Below, in pieces: positions 5,709-11,488 of a stretch of DNA of 11,488 nucleotides. Made by a program: the position numbers and the translations under genes. Each line of letters begins with the position of its first letter. Within the stretch, counting starts at the first letter, position 1. Under the pieces are notes generated by a model, which saw only the letters and a list, made by a program, of their open reading frames with translations, did not search any database and was not told the origin of the DNA. The stretch comes from Actinomycetes bacterium (GTDB lineage: Bacteria > Actinomycetota > Acidimicrobiia > Acidimicrobiales > Bog-793), in the NCBI GenBank assembly GCA_021785095.1, contig JAJYGM010000041.1, positions 1 to 11,488 on the forward strand, in the 5' to 3' direction.

Positions 5709-7289
5709 TCACCCCGCGCGGGCGCGCTCGAGCGCGCCGCGCAGCCGGCGAAGCACCTCCTCGCGCCCCAGCACTTCGAGCGACTCGAAGAGCGGCGGGC
5801 CCACCGTGCGGCCGGTGACCGCGACCCGGATCGGCGCCTGGGCCCTGGCGAGCTTCCTTCCCGCCTGCTCGCCCACTGCGATCGTCGCGTCGCGCAGGGC
5901 GGCCACCGACCACTCCGCCTGCCCGTACGCGTGGACCGCCGCGTCGAGCAGCTCGACAGCGCCCGGGTCGCCGCCGATCGCCTTCTCCCACGAGGCCTCG
6001 TCCACGACGGGGTCCTCGAGGAACACGAAGTCCACGAGGCCGGGCGCCTCCCCGAGCGTCGCGACCCGCTCCTGGACGAGCGGCGCGAGACGGCGTAAGA
6101 CCGCGGGGTCGAAGCGCTCCGGCGGCCACGGCGGTTCGCCGGCAGACTCGGGCACCCACCTGCCGGCGGCCCGCTCGGCAGCGGGGTCCACCCAGGGCCG
6201 CACGCGCTCGACGAACTCGTCCACGCTCAGGTCCCTGATGTACTCGCCATTCATGTGGGCAAGCTTCTTCACGTCGAAGAACGCGGGCGAGTGGTTCACG
6301 TCCTCCAGCGCGAAGTGGTCGACGAGCACCTGGAGGGGCACCTTCTCCTCACCGCCAGGGGGGCTCCATCCGAGCAGTGCGAGGTAGTTCCTGAGCGCCT
6401 CGGGGAGATAGCCCTCGTCGCGGTACGACTCGACCGCGACCGGGTCCCGGCGCTTCGACAACTTCTTGCGCTGCTCGTTGACGAGGGTCGGCAGGTGGGC
6501 CCAGACCGGCAGCCGTGCCTCATCTCCCCGCCCGGCCTCACCACCGTCACGCGAGCCCTCTCCCCGCCCGGCCTCACCGGCAGCCGCACCCACTGACGAA
6601 CCCACCGCCGAACCCACTGACGAACCCACGGCCCCGCCCGCCGAACGGGCCGCCACGAGCGCGTGCCAGATGAGGATCGCCTTCGGCGCGCTCGGCAGCA
6701 GCTCCTCGCCGCGGATGACGTGGGTGACCCCCATGTCGAGGTCGTCCACGATGTTGGCGAGGACGAAGAGCGGCTCTCCGTTGGACCGGACGACGACGAA
6801 GTCCTCCATCGTCTCGTTGCGGAACGTGACCGTGCCGCGGATCACGTCGTGGACCTCGGTCTCGCCCTCGTCCGGGGTGCGGAACCGAAGCGCGTGCCCC
6901 TCTCGCCGGAGGCCCCGGTCGCGGCAGAAGCCGTCGTAGCCGGGCGTGGCGTTCCCTGCGGTGCGGGCCACGACAGCCTCCCGCGTGCAGTCGCAGGCGT
7001 AGAGGTGGCCGCCCTCCCACAGCGTGTCGACCACCTCCTGGTAGCGCGCGGCCCGCTGAGACTGGCGGTAGGGGCCTTCGTCCGGCTCCATCCCGAGCCA
7101 GGCCATGGCGTCGACGATCCCGTCGATCCACTCCTCGCGGTTGCGCTCGGTGTCGGTGTCCTCGATGCGCAGGATGAAGACACCGCCGTTGCGGCGAGCG
7201 AACAGCCAGTTGTACAGCGCGGTGCGCCCGCTCCCGACGTGGAAGAACCCCGTCGGCGACGGCGCGAACCGGACCCGGGGAGCTGGCAC
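5709..7289 (-). CDS. gltX: Glutamyl-tRNA synthetase
   Basis: A class I aminoacyl-tRNA synthetase that charges tRNA-Glu and, in bacteria lacking GlnRS, usually mischarges tRNA-Gln for amidation by GatCAB. Seen: [20 protein letters not shown] (5-24) with a HIGH-type HVGS, the LRIEDTD block (40-46), [20 protein letters not shown] (175-194), and the KMSKS-type KKLSKRRD (275-282). Two of the usual zinc cysteines appear as CDC (99-101) with C122. The protein is 526 residues, longer than the common 465-495, because residues about 214-258 are a Gly/Ala/Ser-rich insertion not typical of the family, made of in-frame repeats. The GTG at 7289 is needed to keep the conserved N-terminus; a GGAGG lies only one base upstream, which is unusually close. 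It is 9 bases after the ferredoxin gene. Confidence 0.96.
   Translation of the reverse strand: MPAPRVRFAPSPTGFFHVGSGRTALYNWLFARRNGGVFILRIEDTDTERNREEWIDGIVDAMAWLGMEPDEGPYRQSQRAARYQEVVDTLWEGGHLYACDCTREAVVARTAGNATPGYDGFCRDRGLRREGHALRFRTPDEGETEVHDVIRGTVTFRNETMEDFVVVRSNGEPLFVLANIVDDLDMGVTHVIRGEELLPSAPKAILIWHALVAARSAGGAVGSSVGSAVGSSVGAAAGEAGRGEGSRDGGEAGRGDEARLPVWAHLPTLVNEQRKKLSKRRDPVAVESYRDEGYLPEALRNYLALLGWSPPGGEEKVPLQVLVDHFALEDVNHSPAFFDVKKLAHMNGEYIRDLSVDEFVERVRPWVDPAAERAAGRWVPESAGEPPWPPERFDPAVLRRLAPLVQERVATLGEAPGLVDFVFLEDPVVDEASWEKAIGGDPGAVELLDAAVHAYGQAEWSVAALRDATIAVGEQAGRKLARAQAPIRVAVTGRTVGPPLFESLEVLGREEVLRRLRGALERARAG
6523..6578. repeat. 36-bp in-frame duplication within gltX
   Basis: A 20-base sequence (6523-6542) recurs exactly at 6559-6578, giving period 36, i.e. 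12 codons. In the protein this appears as [12 protein letters not shown] followed by GEAGRGDE. It forms half of the extra segment before the KLSKR motif. Confidence 0.85.
6588..6629. repeat. 24-bp in-frame duplication within gltX
   Basis: An 18-base sequence (6588-6605, core CCCACTGACGAACCCA) recurs exactly at 6612-6629, period 24, i.e. 8 codons. The protein shows GSSVGSAV followed by GSSVGAAA. It adjoins the 36-bp duplication, so the GluRS insertion seems to have grown by separate slippage or duplication events. Confidence 0.85.
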
Positions 7290-7298
7290 GCCTCCGGC

Positions 7299-7496
7299 TC
7301 AGTCGTCCTCGAGCAGCGTGATCGCGCCGGTCGGGCAGCTCTTGACCGCCTCACGCAGCCGGTCGCGCAGAACCTCGGGCGGGTGCTCGTCGAGCACGTA
7401 GAGGTACCCGTCGTCCCGCACTTCGAAGACCTCGGGAACGATGCCCATGCACACGGCGTTGCTCGCGCACACGCCGAAGTCCACCACGACCTTCAC
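7299..7496 (-). CDS. Small ferredoxin, 3Fe-4S type
   Basis: A 65-residue soluble ferredoxin: MKVVVDFGVCASNAVCMGI, then PEVFEVRDDGYLYVL, ending EAVKSCPTGAITLLEDD. Cluster ligands are C10, C16 and C54 (CxxxxxC...CP), the pattern of single-cluster actinobacterial ferredoxins that pass electrons to cytochromes P450 and other oxidoreductases. The position that would hold the central fourth Cys is Asn (CASNAVC), which favours a 3Fe-4S cluster, or a 4Fe-4S with a non-Cys ligand. The GTG at 7496 follows GGGAGG (7503-7508 region) at a good distance. No P450 or reductase gene is in the window. It is followed at 9 bases by gltX, so they are likely co-transcribed; a -10-like TATGCT lies on the minus strand at 7542-7547. 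Confidence 0.88.
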   Translation of the reverse strand: MKVVVDFGVCASNAVCMGIVPEVFEVRDDGYLYVLDEHPPEVLRDRLREAVKSCPTGAITLLEDD

Positions 7497-7631
7497 CGGC
7501 AACCTCCCGTCCCTTGCGGCACGGCCGCCCGAATCGAAAGGAGCATACCGGGCACCTCGGCCTCGTTTGCAGCACAATCTCGTCAGGGCCCGGAGGGACC
7601 GGGCCCGCACGGGAGCACGCGAGGAGTGGCG
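7497..7631. promoter_or_regulatory. Divergent intergenic region, ferredoxin operon / mscL
   Basis: These 135 bases must carry promoters in both directions. Toward the ferredoxin gene a TATGCT (minus, 7542-7547) with a poor TGCAAA (7566-7571) 18 bases away is the best candidate. Toward mscL I see only the ribosome site GAGGAG (7621-7626) with confidence. No operator-like symmetry stands out. Confidence 0.3.
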
Positions 7632-8054
7632 ATGAAAGGGTTCCGCAACTTCCTGATGCAGGGAAACGTCGTCGTGATGGCGGTCGGCCTGGTAGTCGCA
7701 CTCGCCTTCAGCGGCCTCATCAAGGCGTTCACCACAGGGGTCATCAACCCGCTGGTGAACCGGGCCCAAGGCGACCACCCGATCGCCCTCGGGGTCCAGC
7801 TCGGCGCAGCGGGGAACACGAGCACCTTCGTGAACTTCGGCACCTTGATCGCGGCGGCCGTGTACTTCGTCATCTTCATGGTCGTCGTGTACCTCGCGAT
7901 CGTCATCCCCTACAAGCGCACCGAGGCGCGCCGCGGGGCATCCGTGTTCGGCGCTCCGCCGTCCGTGAAGTCCTGCCCCTACTGCCTGTCCGCGAACCTC
8001 CCGTTGGCCGCGACGAGGTGCATGTACTGCACGAGCGAGCTCCCCGCTCAGTAA
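7632..8054 (+). CDS. mscL: Large-conductance mechanosensitive channel with C-terminal zinc-ribbon-like tail
   Basis: A 140-residue MscL: FRNFLMQGNVVVMAVGLVVALAFSGLIKAF (4-33) is the amphipathic start plus TM1 with the characteristic N-x-V-x-x-A-V-G, and FVNFGTLIAAAVYFVIFMVVVYLAIVIPYK (about 66-95) is TM2 followed by a basic turn. MscL forms a homopentameric pore in the inner membrane that opens at high tension to release solutes during osmotic downshock. The tail SVKSCPYCLSANLPLAATRCMYCTSEL carries two CxxC pairs, as in a zinc ribbon, replacing the plain helical bundle of E. coli MscL; such tails occur in some Gram-positive MscL-family proteins. The ATG at 7632 has GAGGAG 5 bases upstream. 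The stop codon is inside the first copy of a 14-bp tandem repeat. Confidence 0.92.
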   Translation: MKGFRNFLMQGNVVVMAVGLVVALAFSGLIKAFTTGVINPLVNRAQGDHPIALGVQLGAAGNTSTFVNFGTLIAAAVYFVIFMVVVYLAIVIPYKRTEARRGASVFGAPPSVKSCPYCLSANLPLAATRCMYCTSELPAQ

Positions 8055-8102
8055 GGGCAGCTCAGTAAGGGCAGCTCAGTAAGGGCAGTTCAGTAAGGGC
8101 AG
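8047..8102 (+). repeat. Four tandem copies of a 14-bp unit over the mscL stop codon
   Basis: CTCAGTAAGGGCAG is repeated at 8047-8060, 8061-8074, 8075-8088 and 8089-8102, the last with one change (first base T). The first copy supplies the mscL TAA (8052-8054). Because 14 is not a multiple of three, the TAA in successive copies falls in different frames, so all three plus frames are closed. This looks like slippage-driven expansion, and copy number may vary between strains. Confidence 0.95.
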
Positions 8103-8113
8103 TACGGACCGGC

Positions 8114-8136
8114 GGCGCCGGCGGGGAGGCGGCGCC
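8114..8136. terminator. GC-rich hairpin between convergent mscL and ABC1 gene
   Basis: GGCGCCG (8114-8120) and CGGCGCC (8130-8136) can form a 7-bp stem with a 9-base loop, located between two convergent genes. There is no T-run on either strand, so it is only a possible bidirectional terminator. Confidence 0.25.
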
Positions 8137-8188
8137 CACGAGATGAGGGCCGGCGACGGTCGTCAGGCCCAGGCTTGCTCGCAGGTCG

Positions 8189-9754
8189 TCATTCCCGCAC
8201 CTCCTCGACCAGCGCGGTGAGGAACTCGCGGTCCGCGAGGATCGGCCGGTCTGCGAGAAAGAGCTTGCCGTAGCGCTCGAAGTACATGAACTGCTTGGCG
8301 AGGAGGAACGCGCCCCGTGTGAATTCCGACATCAGCCCTCCGGCCTCGTCGGCGAGGCGCCTCATCTCGCGGTTCGTCCGCAACCGGAGCAGCACCGACC
8401 GCAAGGGTCGCTCGTGGGCACTCGCCCCGCGGGCCTTCGCCGCCTGGACGAGCGGCGCCTCGAGCATTCCGGCCAGGCTCACCTCCCCGAAGGGGCGGGT
8501 GAGGGCCGGTTCGACGATCCCGCGGAGGAAGGCGGTCAGAGCCTCGTCGGACATCCCGAGCCCCACCTGGATCGCACGCCCGTAGACGCGCGTGAGGTGC
8601 GCCGTGATGTCGGGCCACGCTGCCTGGTCGCCGAGCGCGGCATCGAGGAGGCGGAGGACGAAGCGGTGGGTCTCGCGGTCGAGCCGCCCGACGATCCCCC
8701 AGTCGATGATGCCAAGGCGACCGTCCTCGAGCAGGAGCATGTTGCCGGCGTGGAGGTCGCCGTGGAACGCGCCCCACCGGACCGTGGTGGTGAAGAACGC
8801 CCGCACGACCTGCTCGACGAGTGGCACAGGGTCCTGGCCCCTCGCCGCCGCGGTGCCGAGGTCGTCGATCGCCACGCCGTGCAGCAGCTCCATCGTGAGC
8901 ACGTTCTGACCGGAGAACGCCGGGTACGGCTCGGGCACCACGATGCGGTCGAGATGGGACTCGGAGAGCAGGGCTCGGAAGTGCGCGAGCGCCCTCGCCT
9001 CGTTGCGAAGGTCGAGCTCCTCGCCGAGCTGCTGGCGGAGCCCGTCGAGCAACTGGAGCACCGAGCCCGCGATCTGCTCTCCCGTCTCCTTCGCGACCAG
9101 CTCGGCCAGCGGGACCATGAGCCTGAGGTCGGCCGCGATCGCGAGCTCGATCCCCGGGCGCAGGACCTTCACCGCCACCTCGCGCCCGTCGTGGAGGTGC
9201 CCGCGGTAGACGATGGCGATGGAGGCTCTGCCGATCGGTCGGGGGTCGAGGTCCGCGAAGGCCTCCTCCAGGGCCATCCCGAGGTCGGCCTCGACACGCT
9301 CGCGCACGGCGTCGAACTCGACGGGTGGACCGGTGTCGAGCAAGGCGCGGAAATCCCCCGCGACGTCGTCGCCGAAGAGACCCGGGGAAGATGCCACCAG
9401 CTGGCCGAACTTGACGAACGTCCCGCCGAGGTCCTCGCACACCTGCCGGAGGGGCCGGGCCGCCGCCGACCCGGGAAGCAGCCCTCGGCCGTGGCGCAGG
9501 TGCACGAGCGCACGGACCGCGAGCGGCGCGAGGCGGCGCCATCCCGATCGCACGATCTGGCCGGCACGGGCAAGGAGCTGGCGACGGGTGGGGCTCGGGA
9601 GCCGCCGGCGGTGGACACGCGGCACCGCCTCGTGCAGCGTGCGCCCCGGCGGCAACCCCGGGGAGACCGCAGAGGCGGGCGAGCCCTGCAGCGTCGCGGA
9701 GTCTGGGCTTACGGTGCGCGCTGTGCCGGCACCGCGGACCCCGGCGTCCCTCAT
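8189..9754 (-). CDS. ABC1/UbiB (ADCK)-family atypical kinase-like protein
   Basis: A 521-residue UbiB-family protein. Signature elements in order: LGGTFVKFGQLVASSPGLF (109-127) with the KxGQ motif; PIGRASIAIVYRGHL (173-187), the Ala-containing nucleotide loop that replaces the usual Gly-rich loop; VAVKVLRPG (193-201) with the ATP-binding K196; EELDLRNEA (245-253), the ExD region; HGDLHAGNML (331-340), the catalytic loop; and DWG (351-353), the DFG equivalent. Family members act as ATPases in isoprenoid-quinone or other lipid metabolism, and are mostly cytoplasmic or membrane-peripheral. The first about 55 residues look disordered and are specific to this protein. The ATG at 9754 overlaps the stop of the CtaG-like gene as ATGA, so the two are translationally coupled. 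C-terminal helices (about 475-521) are amphipathic. A role in menaquinone or respiratory lipid handling is inferred. Confidence 0.9.
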   Translation of the reverse strand: MRDAGVRGAGTARTVSPDSATLQGSPASAVSPGLPPGRTLHEAVPRVHRRRLPSPTRRQLLARAGQIVRSGWRRLAPLAVRALVHLRHGRGLLPGSAAARPLRQVCEDLGGTFVKFGQLVASSPGLFGDDVAGDFRALLDTGPPVEFDAVRERVEADLGMALEEAFADLDPRPIGRASIAIVYRGHLHDGREVAVKVLRPGIELAIAADLRLMVPLAELVAKETGEQIAGSVLQLLDGLRQQLGEELDLRNEARALAHFRALLSESHLDRIVVPEPYPAFSGQNVLTMELLHGVAIDDLGTAAARGQDPVPLVEQVVRAFFTTTVRWGAFHGDLHAGNMLLLEDGRLGIIDWGIVGRLDRETHRFVLRLLDAALGDQAAWPDITAHLTRVYGRAIQVGLGMSDEALTAFLRGIVEPALTRPFGEVSLAGMLEAPLVQAAKARGASAHERPLRSVLLRLRTNREMRRLADEAGGLMSEFTRGAFLLAKQFMYFERYGKLFLADRPILADREFLTALVEEVRE

Positions 9755-10827
9755 CCGCCCGCGGCCGAGCCCGCCGGGCCCGTCTCGAAGGGTGCCGAGT
9801 GCTCGGACGCACGCGATGCAGGCCCCGGAGCGCCGGCGTCGGAGGTCGGGCTGGTGGGGCCGGGGGTCTCGACGGGCGGCACGCTGCTGGAGCGAAGCCG
9901 CCCGAGCGCGAACCCCGCTGTCGGCTGGCCGCCAGGGAGCTGCCGCGGGAGGTAGGCGTCGAGCTCGCGGTCGAAGAGGTCGGCTCGCCGCTCTTCACGT
10001 CTGACCCATGCCAGCACGACGGGGATGAGGGCAAGCATCATCAGGACGTCCCCGCCGACCCACATGACCACTCCCCCGATGTGCAGGTCCGTGACCAGTG
10101 ACGGTCCCCAGGTCCGCCGCTCGGCCGTGAGCGCCGGGAAGATCTCGCCCTTCTCCAGGCTGAGCGTGAGCCCCACGAAGGTGTCGACCGGGACGGCGAG
10201 GAAGAGCAGCAGCGCGCGCATCGGCGGCTGCGTCCGGTACCGGTTCGGCTCGGCGCCGAAGATCTGGCGCCAGAAGAGGTAGCCGATCGCGAGGAACAGG
10301 AAGTGGTCGAGCTGGTCCACCGCTTCGTACTCGATCGCCCAGTTGAAGAGGACCGTGAGGTGCGTGATCGGCACGAGGAGCCCGTACAGGACGAAGGCGG
10401 TGGCGGGGTGCCCCGCCACCCGCGCGGGACCGCTCCGCAGCCAGGCGGTCACCCGGCGGTGCGCCGCCCCGGAGGTGGCGAGCCAGAGCAAGTCGACGGG
10501 CGACGAGGCGGCCAGAAGGATCGCAGCCACCATGATCAGGAGCAGGTGCTGGATCATGTGGTCCCAGAAGAGCGTCCTGTCGTACGCGCCGAGGAAGCTC
10601 ACCACTGCGACGGCGCTCACCGCCGTGCTCCCGACGAAGGCGGCCGTGCGGCGCGCGGACCAGAGATGGCGGGGATGGAGCCGGTTCTGGCGAACGACGC
10701 CCCAGAGGTAGAGCGCGAGCCCGCACGCGAGCACCACGATCGGCACGGGGGCCAGGTCCGCCCGGAGGAACTGGCCCCCCGCGAGCGGCGGCAGGAGAGC
10801 GAGCGACGGGAAGAGGTGGTGCGTCAT
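9751..10827 (-). CDS. CtaG/Caa3-type cytochrome c oxidase assembly membrane protein
   Basis: A 358-residue polytopic protein of the Caa3_CtaG family, with about seven membrane segments (near 27-44, 63-81, 93-112, 139-157, 171-189, 204-222, 247-273). Family blocks: FWDHMIQHLLLIMVAAILLA (87-106), the THLTVLFN region (155-162), DHFLFLAIGYLFWRQIFG (174-191), LAVPVDTFVGLTL (210-222) and DLHIGGVVMWVGGD (247-260). The conserved His residues (H90, H94, H155, H175, H249) are plausible metal ligands. Bacillus CtaG is needed for caa3 oxidase formation and family members are linked to copper delivery. Residues from about 300 are a Pro/Ser/Gly-rich tail, probably disordered, whose coding DNA runs into the next gene. 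The ATG at 10827 has no strong ribosome site; an internal start would lose the first membrane segment. No oxidase subunit genes are in the window. Confidence 0.88.
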   Translation of the reverse strand: MTHHLFPSLALLPPLAGGQFLRADLAPVPIVVLACGLALYLWGVVRQNRLHPRHLWSARRTAAFVGSTAVSAVAVVSFLGAYDRTLFWDHMIQHLLLIMVAAILLAASSPVDLLWLATSGAAHRRVTAWLRSGPARVAGHPATAFVLYGLLVPITHLTVLFNWAIEYEAVDQLDHFLFLAIGYLFWRQIFGAEPNRYRTQPPMRALLLFLAVPVDTFVGLTLSLEKGEIFPALTAERRTWGPSLVTDLHIGGVVMWVGGDVLMMLALIPVVLAWVRREERRADLFDRELDAYLPRQLPGGQPTAGFALGRLRSSSVPPVETPGPTSPTSDAGAPGPASRASEHSAPFETGPAGSAAGG

Positions 10828-10950
10828 GGCAAGCGTGCCTGCGCTCAGCGCGCGCCGTGGAGCCTAGACCTTCCCGCGTCGCAGACCGGAGGGGGGCACG
10901 AGGCGCCCGTTCGGCGAAGGGCCGGCCCGCACCTCAGGACCGTCAGGATG

Positions 10951-11448
10951 TCACGCCCGCTCCTGCAGCGCTCCTGCCACCTTCTGGAGGAACGAGCGAA
11001 TCGTCGACTCCGCCACACGATGGAAGATCGCCTGATCGAGCACCCTTCCCATCGCGTCGAACGGCGGTCGGTACGAGGCGGACAGCACGACTCGGCTGTG
11101 CTCGGGTCCGAGCGGCGCCACCTCCAGGTTGCCGTCGAGCAGCGGGAAGAGACCCGGCCACCTCGCGTCCTCCCACCGCAGGGGCACGACGACACCGGCT
11201 TCCCCGCACGTGGCTCGGCCCAGGCGGACACGGACGTCGCGTGCCACCAGGTGCCCGAGCGAGGACGGGCCGAGCCTCACGAGCTGGCTCTCGGTGTCGT
11301 CGCCGGCGGCGTTGGCCAGGTGCGCGAGCCAGCTTTGCCCCTCGGAAAGGCGTTCGCTGACGAGCTCCTCCGGCAGGGCCACGTCGACGAAGTCCCGGAT
11401 GAAAACCGCCTGGTTCTCCTTCTCGACGTCGGAAGCAGGCGTGGCCAT
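10951..11448 (-). CDS. SRPBCC (START/polyketide-cyclase-like) family protein, putative
   Basis: A 165-residue soluble protein with the pattern of a SRPBCC helix-grip domain: a first strand and helix (AVFIRDFVDVALPEELVSER), several beta strands (DVRVRLGR, GVVVPLRWED, GNLEVAPLGPEHSRVVLSASYRPP) and a long C-terminal helix (RVLDQAIFHRVAESTIRSFLQKVAGAL, about 136-162). Such domains bind hydrophobic ligands. The repeated aromatic/proline elements fit a ligand cavity, but the assignment is from pattern only and no specific subfamily is recognised. The ATG at 11448 lacks an obvious ribosome site. The 123-base gap to the CtaG-like gene contains no gene; the two may or may not share a transcript. Confidence 0.6.
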   Translation of the reverse strand: MATPASDVEKENQAVFIRDFVDVALPEELVSERLSEGQSWLAHLANAAGDDTESQLVRLGPSSLGHLVARDVRVRLGRATCGEAGVVVPLRWEDARWPGLFPLLDGNLEVAPLGPEHSRVVLSASYRPPFDAMGRVLDQAIFHRVAESTIRSFLQKVAGALQERA

Positions 11449-11488
11449 ACCGAGAAATTACGGGCAGGGCCGGGCAACTTGTAGGGCC

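Noticed and set aside
6663..7631. Plus-strand extension of the mscL frame upstream into gltX and the ferredoxin gene
   Set aside because: MscL starts naturally at 7632 with a good ribosome site; the upstream part is antisense to two real genes.
8163..10034. 623-residue minus-strand open frame
   Set aside because: It covers the ABC1-like and CtaG-like genes in another frame and is Arg/Pro-rich; the overlapping frames contain real motifs.
10303..11484. 393-residue plus-strand open frame
   Set aside because: Antisense to the CtaG-like and SRPBCC-like genes, compositionally biased and without domain features.

Overview
The window looks like chromosomal DNA of a high-GC Actinomycetota. Supporting signs are the GC-rich codon use with long antisense shadow frames, the linkage of gltX to tRNA-Gln and tRNA-Glu (also known in mycobacteria), and a GluRS '[12 protein letters not shown]' block of a type I associate with Acidimicrobiia-like lineages. 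The class-level guess is weak.

Layout. Positions 1-456 (minus) hold a broken toxin-antitoxin locus: a ribbon-helix-helix-like antitoxin N-terminus joined to the rear part of a PIN toxin, with a frameshift. Positions 465-2255 (minus) encode a complete thiamine-diphosphate enzyme of the acetolactate synthase/benzoylformate decarboxylase superfamily, substrate unknown. Positions 2256-2812 are debris: an IS66-type transposase tail fragment and a 42-bp copy of the 3' half of tRNA-Glu. Positions 2813-4392 are a complete hipBA module (HipB regulator/antitoxin, HipA kinase), less GC-rich than its surroundings, with a cluster of operator-like repeats upstream. At 4711-4786 is the intact tRNA-Glu(CUC). 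The hipBA locus therefore sits between a complete tRNA-Glu and a displaced tRNA-Glu 3' end, the usual footprint of site-specific integration, but no integrase remains.

From 4819 rightwards the region looks like ancestral chromosome: tRNA-Gln(CUG), a GC-rich repeat/hairpin zone, then a tight minus-strand operon of a 3Fe-4S-type ferredoxin, gltX and a YdcF/DUF218 membrane protein. Actinobacteria generally make Gln-tRNA(Gln) by transamidation, so GltX probably charges both neighbouring tRNAs. The GluRS carries an unusual Gly/Ala/Ser-rich insertion built from two in-frame tandem duplications. mscL (plus) diverges from the ferredoxin gene and ends in a 14-bp tandem repeat that places stops in all three frames.

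The right end is a minus-strand group: a SRPBCC-like protein, a CtaG/Caa3-type cytochrome oxidase assembly membrane protein, and an ABC1/UbiB-family kinase-like protein that overlaps ctaG by ATGA. Pairing CtaG with UbiB suggests respiratory-chain assembly or lipid/quinone support, but that is inference. The most interesting parts are the integrase-less hipBA island, the degraded second toxin-antitoxin fusion and the repeat-grown insertion in GluRS.
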